Shown here: positions 56,717 to 64,000 of the stretch, in pieces
Layout of the letters: each line of letters begins with the position of its first letter
Position numbering within the stretch: position 1 is the stretch's first letter
DNA from: Porphyromonadaceae bacterium UBA4262
Lineage (GTDB): Bacteria; Bacteroidota; Bacteroidia; Bacteroidales; Muribaculaceae
DNA length: 64,000 nucleotides
Direction of reading: 5' to 3'
NCBI GenBank assembly: GCA_002396085.1
Contig: DGWI01000049.1
Coordinates: forward strand, 1 to 64,000
Position numbers and translations under genes: made by a program
Notes under the pieces: model-generated
The model's input: the letters and a program-made list of their open reading frames with translations, nothing else
The model's database searches: none
What the model was told of the DNA's origin: nothing

Positions 56717-57658
56717 ATGAAAAATCTGCATCATCTCATGGCGATAGCTGCGTTGGCGGTCCTGTCAACCGCTTGTCGCAGTAGCAAGGTTGAACTTGGG
56801 CCTAATCCGTTCATCACGCACATGTACACTGCCGACCCATCAGGGCACGTCTGGGCCGATGGCCGATTGTACGTTTATCCATCGCACGACATTGATCCGC
56901 CTCGTGGTTGCGACCTGATGGATCAGTATCATGTGTTCTCGAGTGCCGACCTCAAGCACTGGACCGACCACGGCGAGATTCTGCGGGCCAGTGATGTGCC
57001 CTGGGGCAGACCCGAGGGAGGATTCATGTGGGCACCCGACTGCGCCTTTAAGAATGGCAAGTACTATTTCTACTTCCCGCACCCCAGCGAGAGCAACGTA
57101 GCGCCGTCATGGAAGGTGGGCGTAGCCATCAGCGACAAGCCTGACCGTGACTTCGTCGTCATGGAGCATCCCATGCAGGGAGTGGGCGGATGGGATCTGA
57201 TCGACCCCACAGTCTTTGTTGACGATGATGGGCAGGCCTATTTCTATTATGGCGGTGGCAGCAAGTGCTATGGGGCGCCGCTCAACGATGACATGGTCAC
57301 ACTGCGTGAGCCATTGCGTGTCATGGAGGGGCTCAACGACTTTCACGAGGGTGCATGGGTTCACAAGTACAATGGCAAGTATTATCTGTCTTATGCCGAC
57401 AACAACGAGGGAGCCAACCGCATGCAGTATGCCATGAGCGACTCGCCACTGGGGCCCTGGCAATCAATGGGAGTGTTCCTCGGGCCTCAAAGTTGTGCCA
57501 TGACCCACGGCTCCATTGTCCGGTTCAAGGGGCAATGGTATGTCCTCTATCACACCAGCGACTTGTCGAACGGCGAGAACGCCCTGCGCTCGATCTGCAT
57601 CGACCCGCTCTATTACAACCCCGACGGCACCATCCAACTCGTTCGCCAGCACCGCTGA
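56717..57658 (+). CDS. Glycoside hydrolase family 43 lipoprotein
   Basis: 313 residues with a lipoprotein signal (MAIAALAVLSTACRSS, lipobox STAC). Five-bladed propeller features of GH43: THMYTADPSGHVWADGRLYVY with the catalytic base Asp, GGWDLIDPTVFVDDDGQAYF with the pKa-modulating Asp, and FHEGAWVHKYNGKYYLSY with the acid Glu. It likely removes arabinose, xylose or galactose residues from plant or host glycans at the cell surface. No SusC/SusD pair is nearby, so it is not in a typical utilisation locus. Length suits a single catalytic domain. Confidence 0.93.
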   Translation: MKNLHHLMAIAALAVLSTACRSSKVELGPNPFITHMYTADPSGHVWADGRLYVYPSHDIDPPRGCDLMDQYHVFSSADLKHWTDHGEILRASDVPWGRPEGGFMWAPDCAFKNGKYYFYFPHPSESNVAPSWKVGVAISDKPDRDFVVMEHPMQGVGGWDLIDPTVFVDDDGQAYFYYGGGSKCYGAPLNDDMVTLREPLRVMEGLNDFHEGAWVHKYNGKYYLSYADNNEGANRMQYAMSDSPLGPWQSMGVFLGPQSCAMTHGSIVRFKGQWYVLYHTSDLSNGENALRSICIDPLYYNPDGTIQLVRQHR

Positions 57659-57682
57659 TGATACTTTTTATCACCAAACAGT

Positions 57683-57717
57683 GAATTTCTTAATTCTTAA
57701 TTCATAATTCTTAATTA
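57683..57717 (+). repeat. Heptamer array upstream of the guaA promoter
   Basis: Phased units CTTAATT, CTTAATT, CATAATT, CTTAATT at 57689-57716, the same strand and consensus (YTYAAYY) as the arrays before 3908 and 13065. The last unit ends 9 nt before the -7 box. Confidence 0.75.
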
Positions 57718-57725
57718 AAAAATCG

Positions 57726-57733
57726 TAACTTTG
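57726..57733 (+). promoter_or_regulatory. -7 box TAACTTTG for guaA
   Basis: Exact match, 31 nt before the ATG at 57765. Confidence 0.75.
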
Positions 57734-57764
57734 CACGCTGAAACCATAAACACCCCCTTGCAGC

Positions 57765-59309
57765 ATGCAACAAAAGATTATCATCCTCGACTTCGGGTCG
57801 CAGACCACCCAACTCATTGGACGGCGGGTGCGCGAACTCGACACCTTCTGCGAAATTCTTCCGTATAACAAGTTTCCCGTTGATGACCCCGATGTGATTG
57901 GCGTGATTTTGAGCGGGTCGCCCTTCTCGGTGCACGATCCCAAAGCGTTTCAGGTCGACCTCACACAGTTTGTGGGGCGCGTGCCTGTGCTGGGCATCTG
58001 CTATGGTGCACAATACATCGCCCACACAGGTGGTGGGCGTGTTGAGCCAGCCGATAGTCGCGAGTATGGTCGAGCCCATCTCACCACCATCGACACGCAC
58101 AACCCCCTCTTTCGCGGTTTCGACCAGGACTCGCAGGTGTGGATGAGCCATGGCGACACCATCACGGCAATCCCTGCTGACTGCCACGTCATCGCATCGA
58201 CTCCTGACGTGCATTTTGCCGCATACGCCAGCGACACCAAGCCGTTGTGGGCTGTGCAGTTCCACCCCGAGGTGTTTCACTCACTACAAGGCAAACAGTT
58301 GCTCAAGAACTTTGTGGTTGATATCTGCGGCAGCAAGCAGTTGTGGAGCCCAGCATCGTTTGTCGAGAGCACTGTGCGTGAACTCAAGGAGCAACTGGGC
58401 AACGACCGCGTTATCTTGGGCTTGAGTGGTGGTGTGGACAGCAGTGTTTGCGCTGTGCTGCTCAATCGTGCCATTGGCGACCGTCTGACCTGCATCTTTG
58501 TGGATCATGGCATGTTGCGCAAGAATGAATTCCAGAAGGTCATGGATGCCTATCAAGGCCTGGGGCTGAATGTCATCGGCGTTGATGCCAGCGATAAGTT
58601 CTTTGCCGACCTGGCGGGTGTGACCGATCCCGAGCAGAAGCGCAAGATTATCGGCCGCGACTTCGTCGAGGTGTTCAATGCCGAGGCACGCAAGATTACC
58701 GATGCCCGTTGGCTGGCTCAAGGCACTATCTATCCCGACCGCATCGAGAGCCTCTCGATCACCGGTATGACCATCAAGAGCCACCACAATGTGGGCGGTC
58801 TGCCCAAGGAGATGCACCTCAAGTTGTGTGAGCCGCTGCAGTGGCTCTTCAAGGACGAGGTGCGCCGTGTGGGTTATCAACTGGGTATGCCCGAGCGTCT
58901 CATCAAGCGTCATCCCTTCCCTGGCCCGGGTCTGGCAGTGCGCATCCTGGGTGACATTACTCGCGAGCGAGTGCGCATCCTGCAGGAGGCCGACGACATC
59001 TACATCGAGAGCATGCTCAACTACGTCTGCGACGATGGCGAACGTCTCTATGACAAGGTGTGGCAGGCTGGTGCGGTGCTGCTGAGCACCGTGCGCAGTG
59101 TGGGCGTGATGGGCGACGAGCGCACCTATGAGCATCCTGTTGCATTGCGTGCTGTGACCAGCACCGATGCCATGACCGCCGACTGGGCTCATTTGCCCTA
59201 CGACTTCTTGGCGCGGGTGAGCAACGAGATTATTAACAAAGTGCGTGGTGTCAACCGCGTCTGCTACGACATCTCCTCAAAACCACCCGCAACCATCGAG
59301 TGGGAGTAA
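57765..59309 (+). CDS. guaA: GMP synthase (glutamine-hydrolysing)
   Basis: 514 residues. The glutamine amidotransferase domain has GICYGAQ with Cys79 and FHPEVFHS with His167 and Glu169; the ATP pyrophosphatase domain has LSGGVDSSV (220-228) and the dimerisation domain ends KPPATIEWE, the GuaA C-terminus. It converts XMP to GMP. Single-gene unit between its own promoter and a terminator. Confidence 0.97.
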   Translation: MQQKIIILDFGSQTTQLIGRRVRELDTFCEILPYNKFPVDDPDVIGVILSGSPFSVHDPKAFQVDLTQFVGRVPVLGICYGAQYIAHTGGGRVEPADSREYGRAHLTTIDTHNPLFRGFDQDSQVWMSHGDTITAIPADCHVIASTPDVHFAAYASDTKPLWAVQFHPEVFHSLQGKQLLKNFVVDICGSKQLWSPASFVESTVRELKEQLGNDRVILGLSGGVDSSVCAVLLNRAIGDRLTCIFVDHGMLRKNEFQKVMDAYQGLGLNVIGVDASDKFFADLAGVTDPEQKRKIIGRDFVEVFNAEARKITDARWLAQGTIYPDRIESLSITGMTIKSHHNVGGLPKEMHLKLCEPLQWLFKDEVRRVGYQLGMPERLIKRHPFPGPGLAVRILGDITRERVRILQEADDIYIESMLNYVCDDGERLYDKVWQAGAVLLSTVRSVGVMGDERTYEHPVALRAVTSTDAMTADWAHLPYDFLARVSNEIINKVRGVNRVCYDISSKPPATIEWE

Positions 59310-59331
59310 TTACACTCAACTCACAATGCAC

Positions 59332-59368
59332 AATTGCCGTCTGATTACAACTATCAGGCGGCAATTTT
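59332..59368 (+). terminator. Terminator between guaA and miaA
   Basis: AATTGCCGTCTGAT and ATCAGGCGGCAATT form a 14-bp stem (one G-T pair) around TACAACT, then TT. It lies between convergent genes and may serve both. Confidence 0.8.
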
Positions 59369-59369
59369 C

Positions 59370-59397
59370 AACTATAAACTTTTAATCGTCAACTCTT
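59370..59397. repeat. Heptamer array over the miaA stop codon
   Basis: Units AACTATA, AACTTTT, AATCGTC, AACTCTT. The first two also open the array at 28187, so the two arrays share sequence as well as period. Confidence 0.5.
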
Positions 59398-60247
59398 CAG
59401 GTGTCAGCCAGTGGATGTCGGGGTCACGGCGAAACCAGGTGAGTTGCTTCTTGGCATAGACACGAGTGTTCTTCTTGATTCGTTCAATGGCAGTGGTGCG
59501 ATCCATCGTGCCATCAAAGTAGGCAAACATTTCTTTCAGCCCCACCGTGTTGAGCGCGTTGAGGTGTCGCAGTGGCAACAATCGGTGTGCCTCTTCCTCA
59601 AGCCCTGCCTCAATCATTGCATCTACGCGCCGATTAATGCGGTCAAATAGTTGTGGTCGCTCCACATTCAGCCCTATCTTGACGATCACAAAGGGACGTT
59701 GCTTTTTCAGCCCTGTGCGCAGGGTGGAATAGGGCACACCTGTCTGGCGGCACACCTCCACAGCATGACACACGCGAACCGTGTTCTTGCGGTCAATGGT
59801 GGCGGCTAGTGTGGGGTCGAGCAATTCCAGTTCGGCTATCAGACTCTCTAGCCCTTGTTCGGCCAGTTGATCCTTGACGGCCTGGCGCACCTCGGGACTG
59901 ATGTCGGGCATGTCGTCAATGCCGTTACACACTGCATCGACATACATCATCGAGCCACCGCACAAGATGGCTGTGTCGCACTGCTGCCACAGTGTTGGTA
60001 ATAGGGCCATCACGTCTTGCTCATACTGCCAGGCGTTGTAGGTCTCGTGCAACTCCTTGCACGCGACAAAGTGGTGTGGCACACGCGCCAACTCGTCGGG
60101 CGTGGGTGCTGCAGTGGCAATGGGCATGCCGCGGTACACCTGTCGTGAGTCGGCGTTGATGATGTGGCATTGCAACCTCTCGGCCAGCTCGATGGCTGCG
60201 GCTGTCTTGCCCACACCGGTGGGTCCTGTGATAACAATCAACTTCAT
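59372..60247 (-). CDS. miaA: tRNA dimethylallyltransferase
   Basis: 291 residues, cytosolic. It adds dimethylallyl to A37 of tRNAs that read U-starting codons. P-loop GPTGVGKT (8-15), INADSRQVYRGMPIATA, the AWQYEQDV segment and KKNTRVYAKKQLTWFRRD are canonical. Its -7 box, TAACTTTG on the minus strand at 60255-60262, ends 7 nt before the ATG. Confidence 0.96.
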   Translation of the reverse strand: MKLIVITGPTGVGKTAAAIELAERLQCHIINADSRQVYRGMPIATAAPTPDELARVPHHFVACKELHETYNAWQYEQDVMALLPTLWQQCDTAILCGGSMMYVDAVCNGIDDMPDISPEVRQAVKDQLAEQGLESLIAELELLDPTLAATIDRKNTVRVCHAVEVCRQTGVPYSTLRTGLKKQRPFVIVKIGLNVERPQLFDRINRRVDAMIEAGLEEEAHRLLPLRHLNALNTVGLKEMFAYFDGTMDRTTAIERIKKNTRVYAKKQLTWFRRDPDIHWLTPEELTIKSL

Positions 60248-60254
60248 TTGTCGG

Positions 60255-60262
60255 CAAAGTTA
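60255..60262 (-). promoter_or_regulatory. -7 box TAACTTTG for miaA
   Basis: Exact match on the minus strand, 7 nt before the ATG at 60247; a very short leader is predicted. Confidence 0.65.
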
Positions 60263-60304
60263 CACATTTTTCATCATTTTCTAGTTATTGTCGGCATTAT
60301 TCAC

Positions 60305-60312
60305 TAACTTTG
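60305..60312 (+). promoter_or_regulatory. -7 box TAACTTTG for the AI-2E/MgtC/antiporter genes
   Basis: Exact match, 57 nt before the ATG at 60370. The three downstream genes overlap or nearly touch, so this is probably the operon promoter. Confidence 0.7.
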
Positions 60313-60369
60313 CGGCACAATTTGCCCCGAACAGCATGGGGTGCTACTTAATCTTAGTGTAGGAAACAG

Positions 60370-61500
60370 ATGGAAGATATTAGAGTAAAAAAATATGATT
60401 TCGACCGAGTTGTGCGCATGGTGCTCACTTGCATCACCGTGGTGGTCTTGATTGCCGTTATCAATTATCTCAGCCCAGTACTGTTGCCCTTCGTTGTGGG
60501 CTTCATTCTTGCCTATATGCTCAACCCCTTTGTCGAGTGGGTGCAGCGCGTGACTCACATCAGCAATCGTATGGTGGCTGTCATCTTGTCACTGGTGCTG
60601 GTCATTGCCAGTTGGGTGTTGGTGGGCTGGCTGCTTATTCCCTACATTGCCGATGAGGTGACCAGCATGACCAAAATGCTGGCACACTATGCGCAATCAT
60701 CGTTCAAGATACCCTACATCCCACATGAGGTGCAGGAATATATCCAGAAGTACACCGATGTGAACCAGCTCTCGGCCCTGCTCACCAGAGAGCAATGGAT
60801 GAAACTCATCAATCAGGTCGCGACAGGCACATGGAGTTTTGTGGGTGGCACGATGAGTCTGGTTCTTAATCTTGTCTCGTGGTTGATTGTCCTGCTCTAT
60901 ATGTTCTTTGTTCTCATCGACTACGACAAGATTGCAAAGGGGTTCAAGGGAGCCATACCCAAGCAGTACAGGCGCAAGTCGCTCACCATATTACGCGATG
61001 TGCAGGATACCATGAGCCGTTACTTCCGTGGACAGGCGCTAGTGTCTTTCTTTGTTGGGGTGATCTTTGCCATCGAGTTTTACATCATTGGGCTGCCCAT
61101 GGCCATCGTCTTCGGCCTCTTCATCGGTGTGCTCAACATGATACCCTATCTGCAACTAGTCTCCATACCCATTGCAGCCTTTCTGTGCCTTGTGGCCAGT
61201 GTGTCAACAGGTGGCAGTTTCTGGGTGCTTTTTGGGTGGACAATCGGGGCTTACTGTCTGTGCCAAGTCATTCAAGACCTGGTGTTGGTGCCTGCTATCA
61301 TGAAGCAGCAGATGGGGCTTAATCCGGCTATCATCTTCCTGGCACTCTCTATCTGGGGCTACTTGTTGGGCTTGATAGGACTGCTCATCGCTCTGCCGTT
61401 GACCACGCTCATCATCAGTTACTACTGTGAATATGTGCTCAAGCAGCCCAATCCGCTTCATGCTCCCAAAGCTGCCAAAGATAAAAAGAAAAAGAAATGA
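60370..61500 (+). CDS. AI-2E family transporter
   Basis: 376 residues with about eight membrane helices: an N-terminal pair (VLTCITVVVLIAVINYL, VLLPFVVGFILAYMLNPFVEWV), a cytosolic segment near 100-145, and a C-terminal set with FVGVIFAIEFYIIGLPMAIVFGLFIGVLNMIPYLQ, the family signature. These proteins are exporters of small molecules or ions; the name comes from E. coli TqsA. The Lys-rich C-terminus (KAAKDKKKKK) overlaps the next gene by 4 bp. Confidence 0.92.
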   Translation: MEDIRVKKYDFDRVVRMVLTCITVVVLIAVINYLSPVLLPFVVGFILAYMLNPFVEWVQRVTHISNRMVAVILSLVLVIASWVLVGWLLIPYIADEVTSMTKMLAHYAQSSFKIPYIPHEVQEYIQKYTDVNQLSALLTREQWMKLINQVATGTWSFVGGTMSLVLNLVSWLIVLLYMFFVLIDYDKIAKGFKGAIPKQYRRKSLTILRDVQDTMSRYFRGQALVSFFVGVIFAIEFYIIGLPMAIVFGLFIGVLNMIPYLQLVSIPIAAFLCLVASVSTGGSFWVLFGWTIGAYCLCQVIQDLVLVPAIMKQQMGLNPAIIFLALSIWGYLLGLIGLLIALPLTTLIISYYCEYVLKQPNPLHAPKAAKDKKKKK

Positions 61501-62213
61501 CCGAACAGATTTGGAACGATATCCTGAGTGCTGATGTCACCCTGACGGGTGGCATCGTCAAGTTGCTGCTGGCACTCGTGCTGGGAGCCGCCATCGGCAT
61601 GGAGCGCCGATATAAAGGGCAGATTGCCGGTATGCGCACCTTTGCACTCATCTGCATGGGCGCGTGCCTGGCCATGCTCATCTCCATCTACATCCCGCAA
61701 GAGTACCTGGGGCTGAAGAATGGTGATCCGGGGCGCATCGCTGCACAGGTGGTCAGTGGTGTGGGCTTCTTGGGTGCCGGGGCCATCATACAGATGAAAG
61801 GCTCGGTGCGAGGGCTCACAACGGCAGCAGGCATTTGGATGACCGCATGTCTGGGACTGGCTGTGGGTGCCGGTATGTTTGTTCTCGCCATTGTCGCTAC
61901 GTTGCTCATCATCATCGTGCTGGTCAATATCGAGCGCATTGAGCGGCACATCAATTTTCAGTGGGAGTCGAGAGTCATCCGTATCAAGGCGCACGGCATC
62001 ATCGACGATCTGGAACCTTGCCGGCAAATCATCAGGGACTATGGTGTGCGTGTGAGCGACACGCTGGTGCACTACGACTATGATAACCAAACCACGACTG
62101 CCAACTTCATGGTGCGCGCCAAGGGCACACTCAATGCGCCGCCTCTGTTCAGTCAATTGCGTGAAGCAGTCGACGCAGTATCGATCACCCTTACCAACGA
62201 GATGAACTTATAA
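61497..62213 (+). CDS. MgtC/SapB family membrane protein
   Basis: 238 residues. The MgtC domain has four to five helices: LLLALVLGAAIGMERRYKGQ (with the ERR motif), MRTFALICMGACLAMLISIY, AAQVVSGVGFLGAGAIIQMK and GLTTAAGIWMTACLGLAVGAG. A C-terminal cytosolic ACT-like domain of about 80 residues follows. MgtC proteins modulate ATP synthase or Mg2+ and pH homeostasis. It overlaps the AI-2E gene by ATGA and precedes the antiporter by 18 bp, which supports an ion-homeostasis operon. Confidence 0.92.
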   Translation: MTEQIWNDILSADVTLTGGIVKLLLALVLGAAIGMERRYKGQIAGMRTFALICMGACLAMLISIYIPQEYLGLKNGDPGRIAAQVVSGVGFLGAGAIIQMKGSVRGLTTAAGIWMTACLGLAVGAGMFVLAIVATLLIIIVLVNIERIERHINFQWESRVIRIKAHGIIDDLEPCRQIIRDYGVRVSDTLVHYDYDNQTTTANFMVRAKGTLNAPPLFSQLREAVDAVSITLTNEMNL

Positions 62214-62231
62214 CTACTAAAATTTTTCATT

Positions 62232-64000
62232 TTGGAAACCCTCAATATCGAAAGTCTGATTGCCGACTTGGCGCTCATCCTGGTGCTGGGTGCTGTGGCA
62301 ACTGTCTTGTTCAAGAAACTCAAGCAACCCGTGGTGCTGGGCTATATTGTTGCGGGCTTTATTGCCAGCCCGCATTTCTCGCTGTTCCCTTCAGTGGTGA
62401 TTGAGACCAACATCGAATTTTGGGCGCAGATTGGTATCATCGTCCTGTTGTTCTCGCTAGGATTGGAGTTCAGTTTCAAGAAACTGCTCAATGTGGGTGG
62501 CTCGGCGGTAATCACTGCGCTGATCATAGTCACGGGCATGATGGGCTTGGGGTTTGTCGTGGGCAAGATGCTGGGCTTTGCTGCGGTCGATAGTATCTTC
62601 TTGGGTGGAATGATCTCGATGTCGTCGACCACCATCATTCTCAAGGCGTTGACCGACCTCAACATGCGGCAGCGTCATTTTGTGCCCATGATATTTGCGG
62701 TGCTTATCGTCGAGGATCTTTTTGCTGTGGTGATGATGGTCATCCTCTCGTCGGTCGCCATCAACAGGACTGTTCAGGGCGACGAGATGTTGCGCAGCAT
62801 ACTCAAACTCTCATTCTTCCTTATCGCATGGTTTGTCGTGGGTATTTATATGCTTCCCACGGTTTTCAAGAAGTTTCGCCGCGTCATCACCGACGAGATG
62901 ATGCTTGTCATCTCGATGGGCTTGTGCTTCATGATGGCTATGCTGGCTGTCAAGAGCGGTTTCTCGATGGCTCTTGGTGCGTTTGTCATGGGCTCGATTC
63001 TGGCTGGTACCGTCGAGGCCGAGCGCATCCAGCGCGTTATTGTCTCGGTTAAGGACCTGTTTGGTGCCGTGTTCTTTATCTCGGTGGGAATGATGGTCAA
63101 CCCTGAGGTCATTGTGCAGTATTGGGGCACCATCGCGTTGCTCAGTGTGGTGGTCGTTGTGGGCATGATTGTGTTCGGCACGTTTGGTATGGTCGCCACG
63201 GGGCAGCCCCTCAAGATTGCCGTCCAGTCGGGATTCTCGCTCACGCAGATTGGTGAGTTCTCATTCATCATCGCATCGCTGGGTATGTCGCTGGGTGTGC
63301 TCGAGGAGAGCATCTATCCCATCATCGTGGCGGTCTCGGTCATCACTACATTCACCACACCGTTCTTCATCAAGAGTGCCGACGGTGCCTATGCTCGCAT
63401 CGAGCGGCTGTTGCCAGCCTCATGGAGCACTCTGCTCGAGGGATATAGTGCACACGCCACCCAGACCGAGATGAGCGAGTCGCGTCAAATCTGGATGGCG
63501 GTGTTCAAGCGGTTTGCCTTGCGGGTGATCCTCTATTCGGTCATCTGCGTGTCACTGATTATGCTCAGTGACACCTATCTTGAACCTTTCTTGCTCAGAA
63601 CGCTAGGGCGCAAGTGGGCCTCGGTGGTGGGACCATTGGTCACATTGTCGGTGTTGGCACCATTCATCTATGCGATTGCTCGACCCCACATCCGCGCCAA
63701 CGAGCGTGAAAAACTCATCGACCTCTCGGGCAAAGTCAGTTACGTCCCCATTGTAGTGATGAGCATCTTGAGCCTCCTGTTGGGACTCAATTTCATTACT
63801 ACGGTGCTCTACAGCTACGACTACTCCAGCCAGTTTGCCATTGTGGCAGCGGTGGTGATAGCATTGCTCATCGCATTGCTGTTTGCGCCATTGTTGCGCA
63901 GGCACCTCACCAAACTTGAGCGCCACTTCATCGGCAATGTCAATGTGCGTGAAAACCGGCGCACAGGGCGTGGCACTAATCTGGTCAGCGACTTGCACGT
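62232..64000 (+). CDS. Cation:proton antiporter, Kef/CPA2 type (3' end cut by window)
   Basis: The frame opened by the MgtC stop has no ATG before the first conserved helix, so I chose the TTG at 62232, which gives METLNIESLIADLALILVLG. About 589 residues are visible. Twelve or so helices: LKQPVVLGYIVAGFIASP, IGIIVLLFSLGLEFSFKKLL, MISMSSTTIILKALTDLN, VLIVEDLFAVVMMVILSS and LSFFLIAWFVVGIYML. After the transport domain, from about 430, there is a second membrane region rather than an immediate TrkA-N domain; a TrkA-C domain may lie beyond the edge. It exchanges K+ or Na+ for protons. Confidence 0.9.
   Translation, partial: METLNIESLIADLALILVLGAVATVLFKKLKQPVVLGYIVAGFIASPHFSLFPSVVIETNIEFWAQIGIIVLLFSLGLEFSFKKLLNVGGSAVITALIIVTGMMGLGFVVGKMLGFAAVDSIFLGGMISMSSTTIILKALTDLNMRQRHFVPMIFAVLIVEDLFAVVMMVILSSVAINRTVQGDEMLRSILKLSFFLIAWFVVGIYMLPTVFKKFRRVITDEMMLVISMGLCFMMAMLAVKSGFSMALGAFVMGSILAGTVEAERIQRVIVSVKDLFGAVFFISVGMMVNPEVIVQYWGTIALLSVVVVVGMIVFGTFGMVATGQPLKIAVQSGFSLTQIGEFSFIIASLGMSLGVLEESIYPIIVAVSVITTFTTPFFIKSADGAYARIERLLPASWSTLLEGYSAHATQTEMSESRQIWMAVFKRFALRVILYSVICVSLIMLSDTYLEPFLLRTLGRKWASVVGPLVTLSVLAPFIYAIARPHIRANEREKLIDLSGKVSYVPIVVMSILSLLLGLNFITTVLYSYDYSSQFAIVAAVVIALLIALLFAPLLRRHLTKLERHFIGNVNVRENRRTGRGTNLVSDLH

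Noticed and set aside
1..64000. tRNA and rRNA genes
   Set aside because: No gap contains a cloverleaf-like stretch or rRNA-like sequence that I could recognise; gaps are mostly promoters, terminators and short-period repeats.

Overview
This window is chromosomal DNA of a high-GC member of the Bacteroidales (Bacteroidetes), probably Muribaculaceae- or Prevotellaceae-like; that family-level placement is inference. The support is direct: many genes start just after the Bacteroidetes -7 box TAnnTTTG, Shine-Dalgarno sequences are rare, MurF and alanine racemase are fused in one gene, secreted proteins carry BspA-type leucine-rich repeats and type IX-like C-terminal tails, and GSCFA and DUF3857 families are present. 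I see no tRNA, rRNA, CRISPR array, insertion sequence or integrase. About fifty genes fill the window, and most long ORFs on the opposite strand are codon-bias shadows.

Layout. 1-5.5 kb: a truncated secreted amidase/beta-propeller protein, two tandem deoxynucleoside kinases and a frameshifted fragment of a surface protein. 5.8-13 kb (minus): asparaginase, a lipoprotein esterase, TadA, an LRR protein, MurF-Alr and a GSCFA protein. 13.2-20.2 kb: mannose-6-phosphate isomerase, then a divergent polysaccharide locus (two GT4 enzymes and a radical SAM/SPASM protein to the left; a GT4-like enzyme, a GT2 and a SanA-like protein to the right). 20.3-30.6 kb: an M16 peptidase, an SDR, a thioredoxin-like protein, unknown genes, an unusual ABC transporter, HydE and CvpA. 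30.7-38.6 kb: an alpha/beta hydrolase, two DUF3857 transglutaminase-like proteins, RuvB, a flippase and a thioesterase. 38.8-46.2 kb: a GH25 lysozyme-like protein with a charged tail, HydF and HydG, and two related surface proteins, one with a dockerin. 46.4-56.6 kb: a DUF805 protein, a lipoprotein pair, a membrane-anchored CbbX-like AAA ATPase, a U32 peptidase, and YceD-RpmF-FabH-Era. 56.7-64 kb: a GH43 lipoprotein, GuaA, MiaA, an AI-2E-type exporter, an MgtC protein and a cation:proton antiporter cut by the window edge.

How genes work together. HydE, HydF and HydG are the full set of [FeFe]-hydrogenase maturases, but they lie in two places about 10 kb apart and no hydrogenase structural gene is present. 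YceD-RpmF-FabH-Era is the usual L32/fatty-acid/ribosome-assembly neighbourhood. MurF-Alr and the flippase serve the envelope, while the 14-20 kb locus builds a surface glycan.

The least explained signal is between genes. At least fifteen gaps hold short arrays of strictly phased 7-, 8- or 9-bp units. In three promoters (first deoxynucleoside kinase, GSCFA/MurF-Alr, guaA) a heptamer array of consensus YTYAAYY lies on the same strand and stops 8-9 nt before the -7 box, where the -33 element should be. A second pattern is a set of promoters whose -7 box ends only 3-5 nt before the start codon, which predicts leaderless mRNAs.
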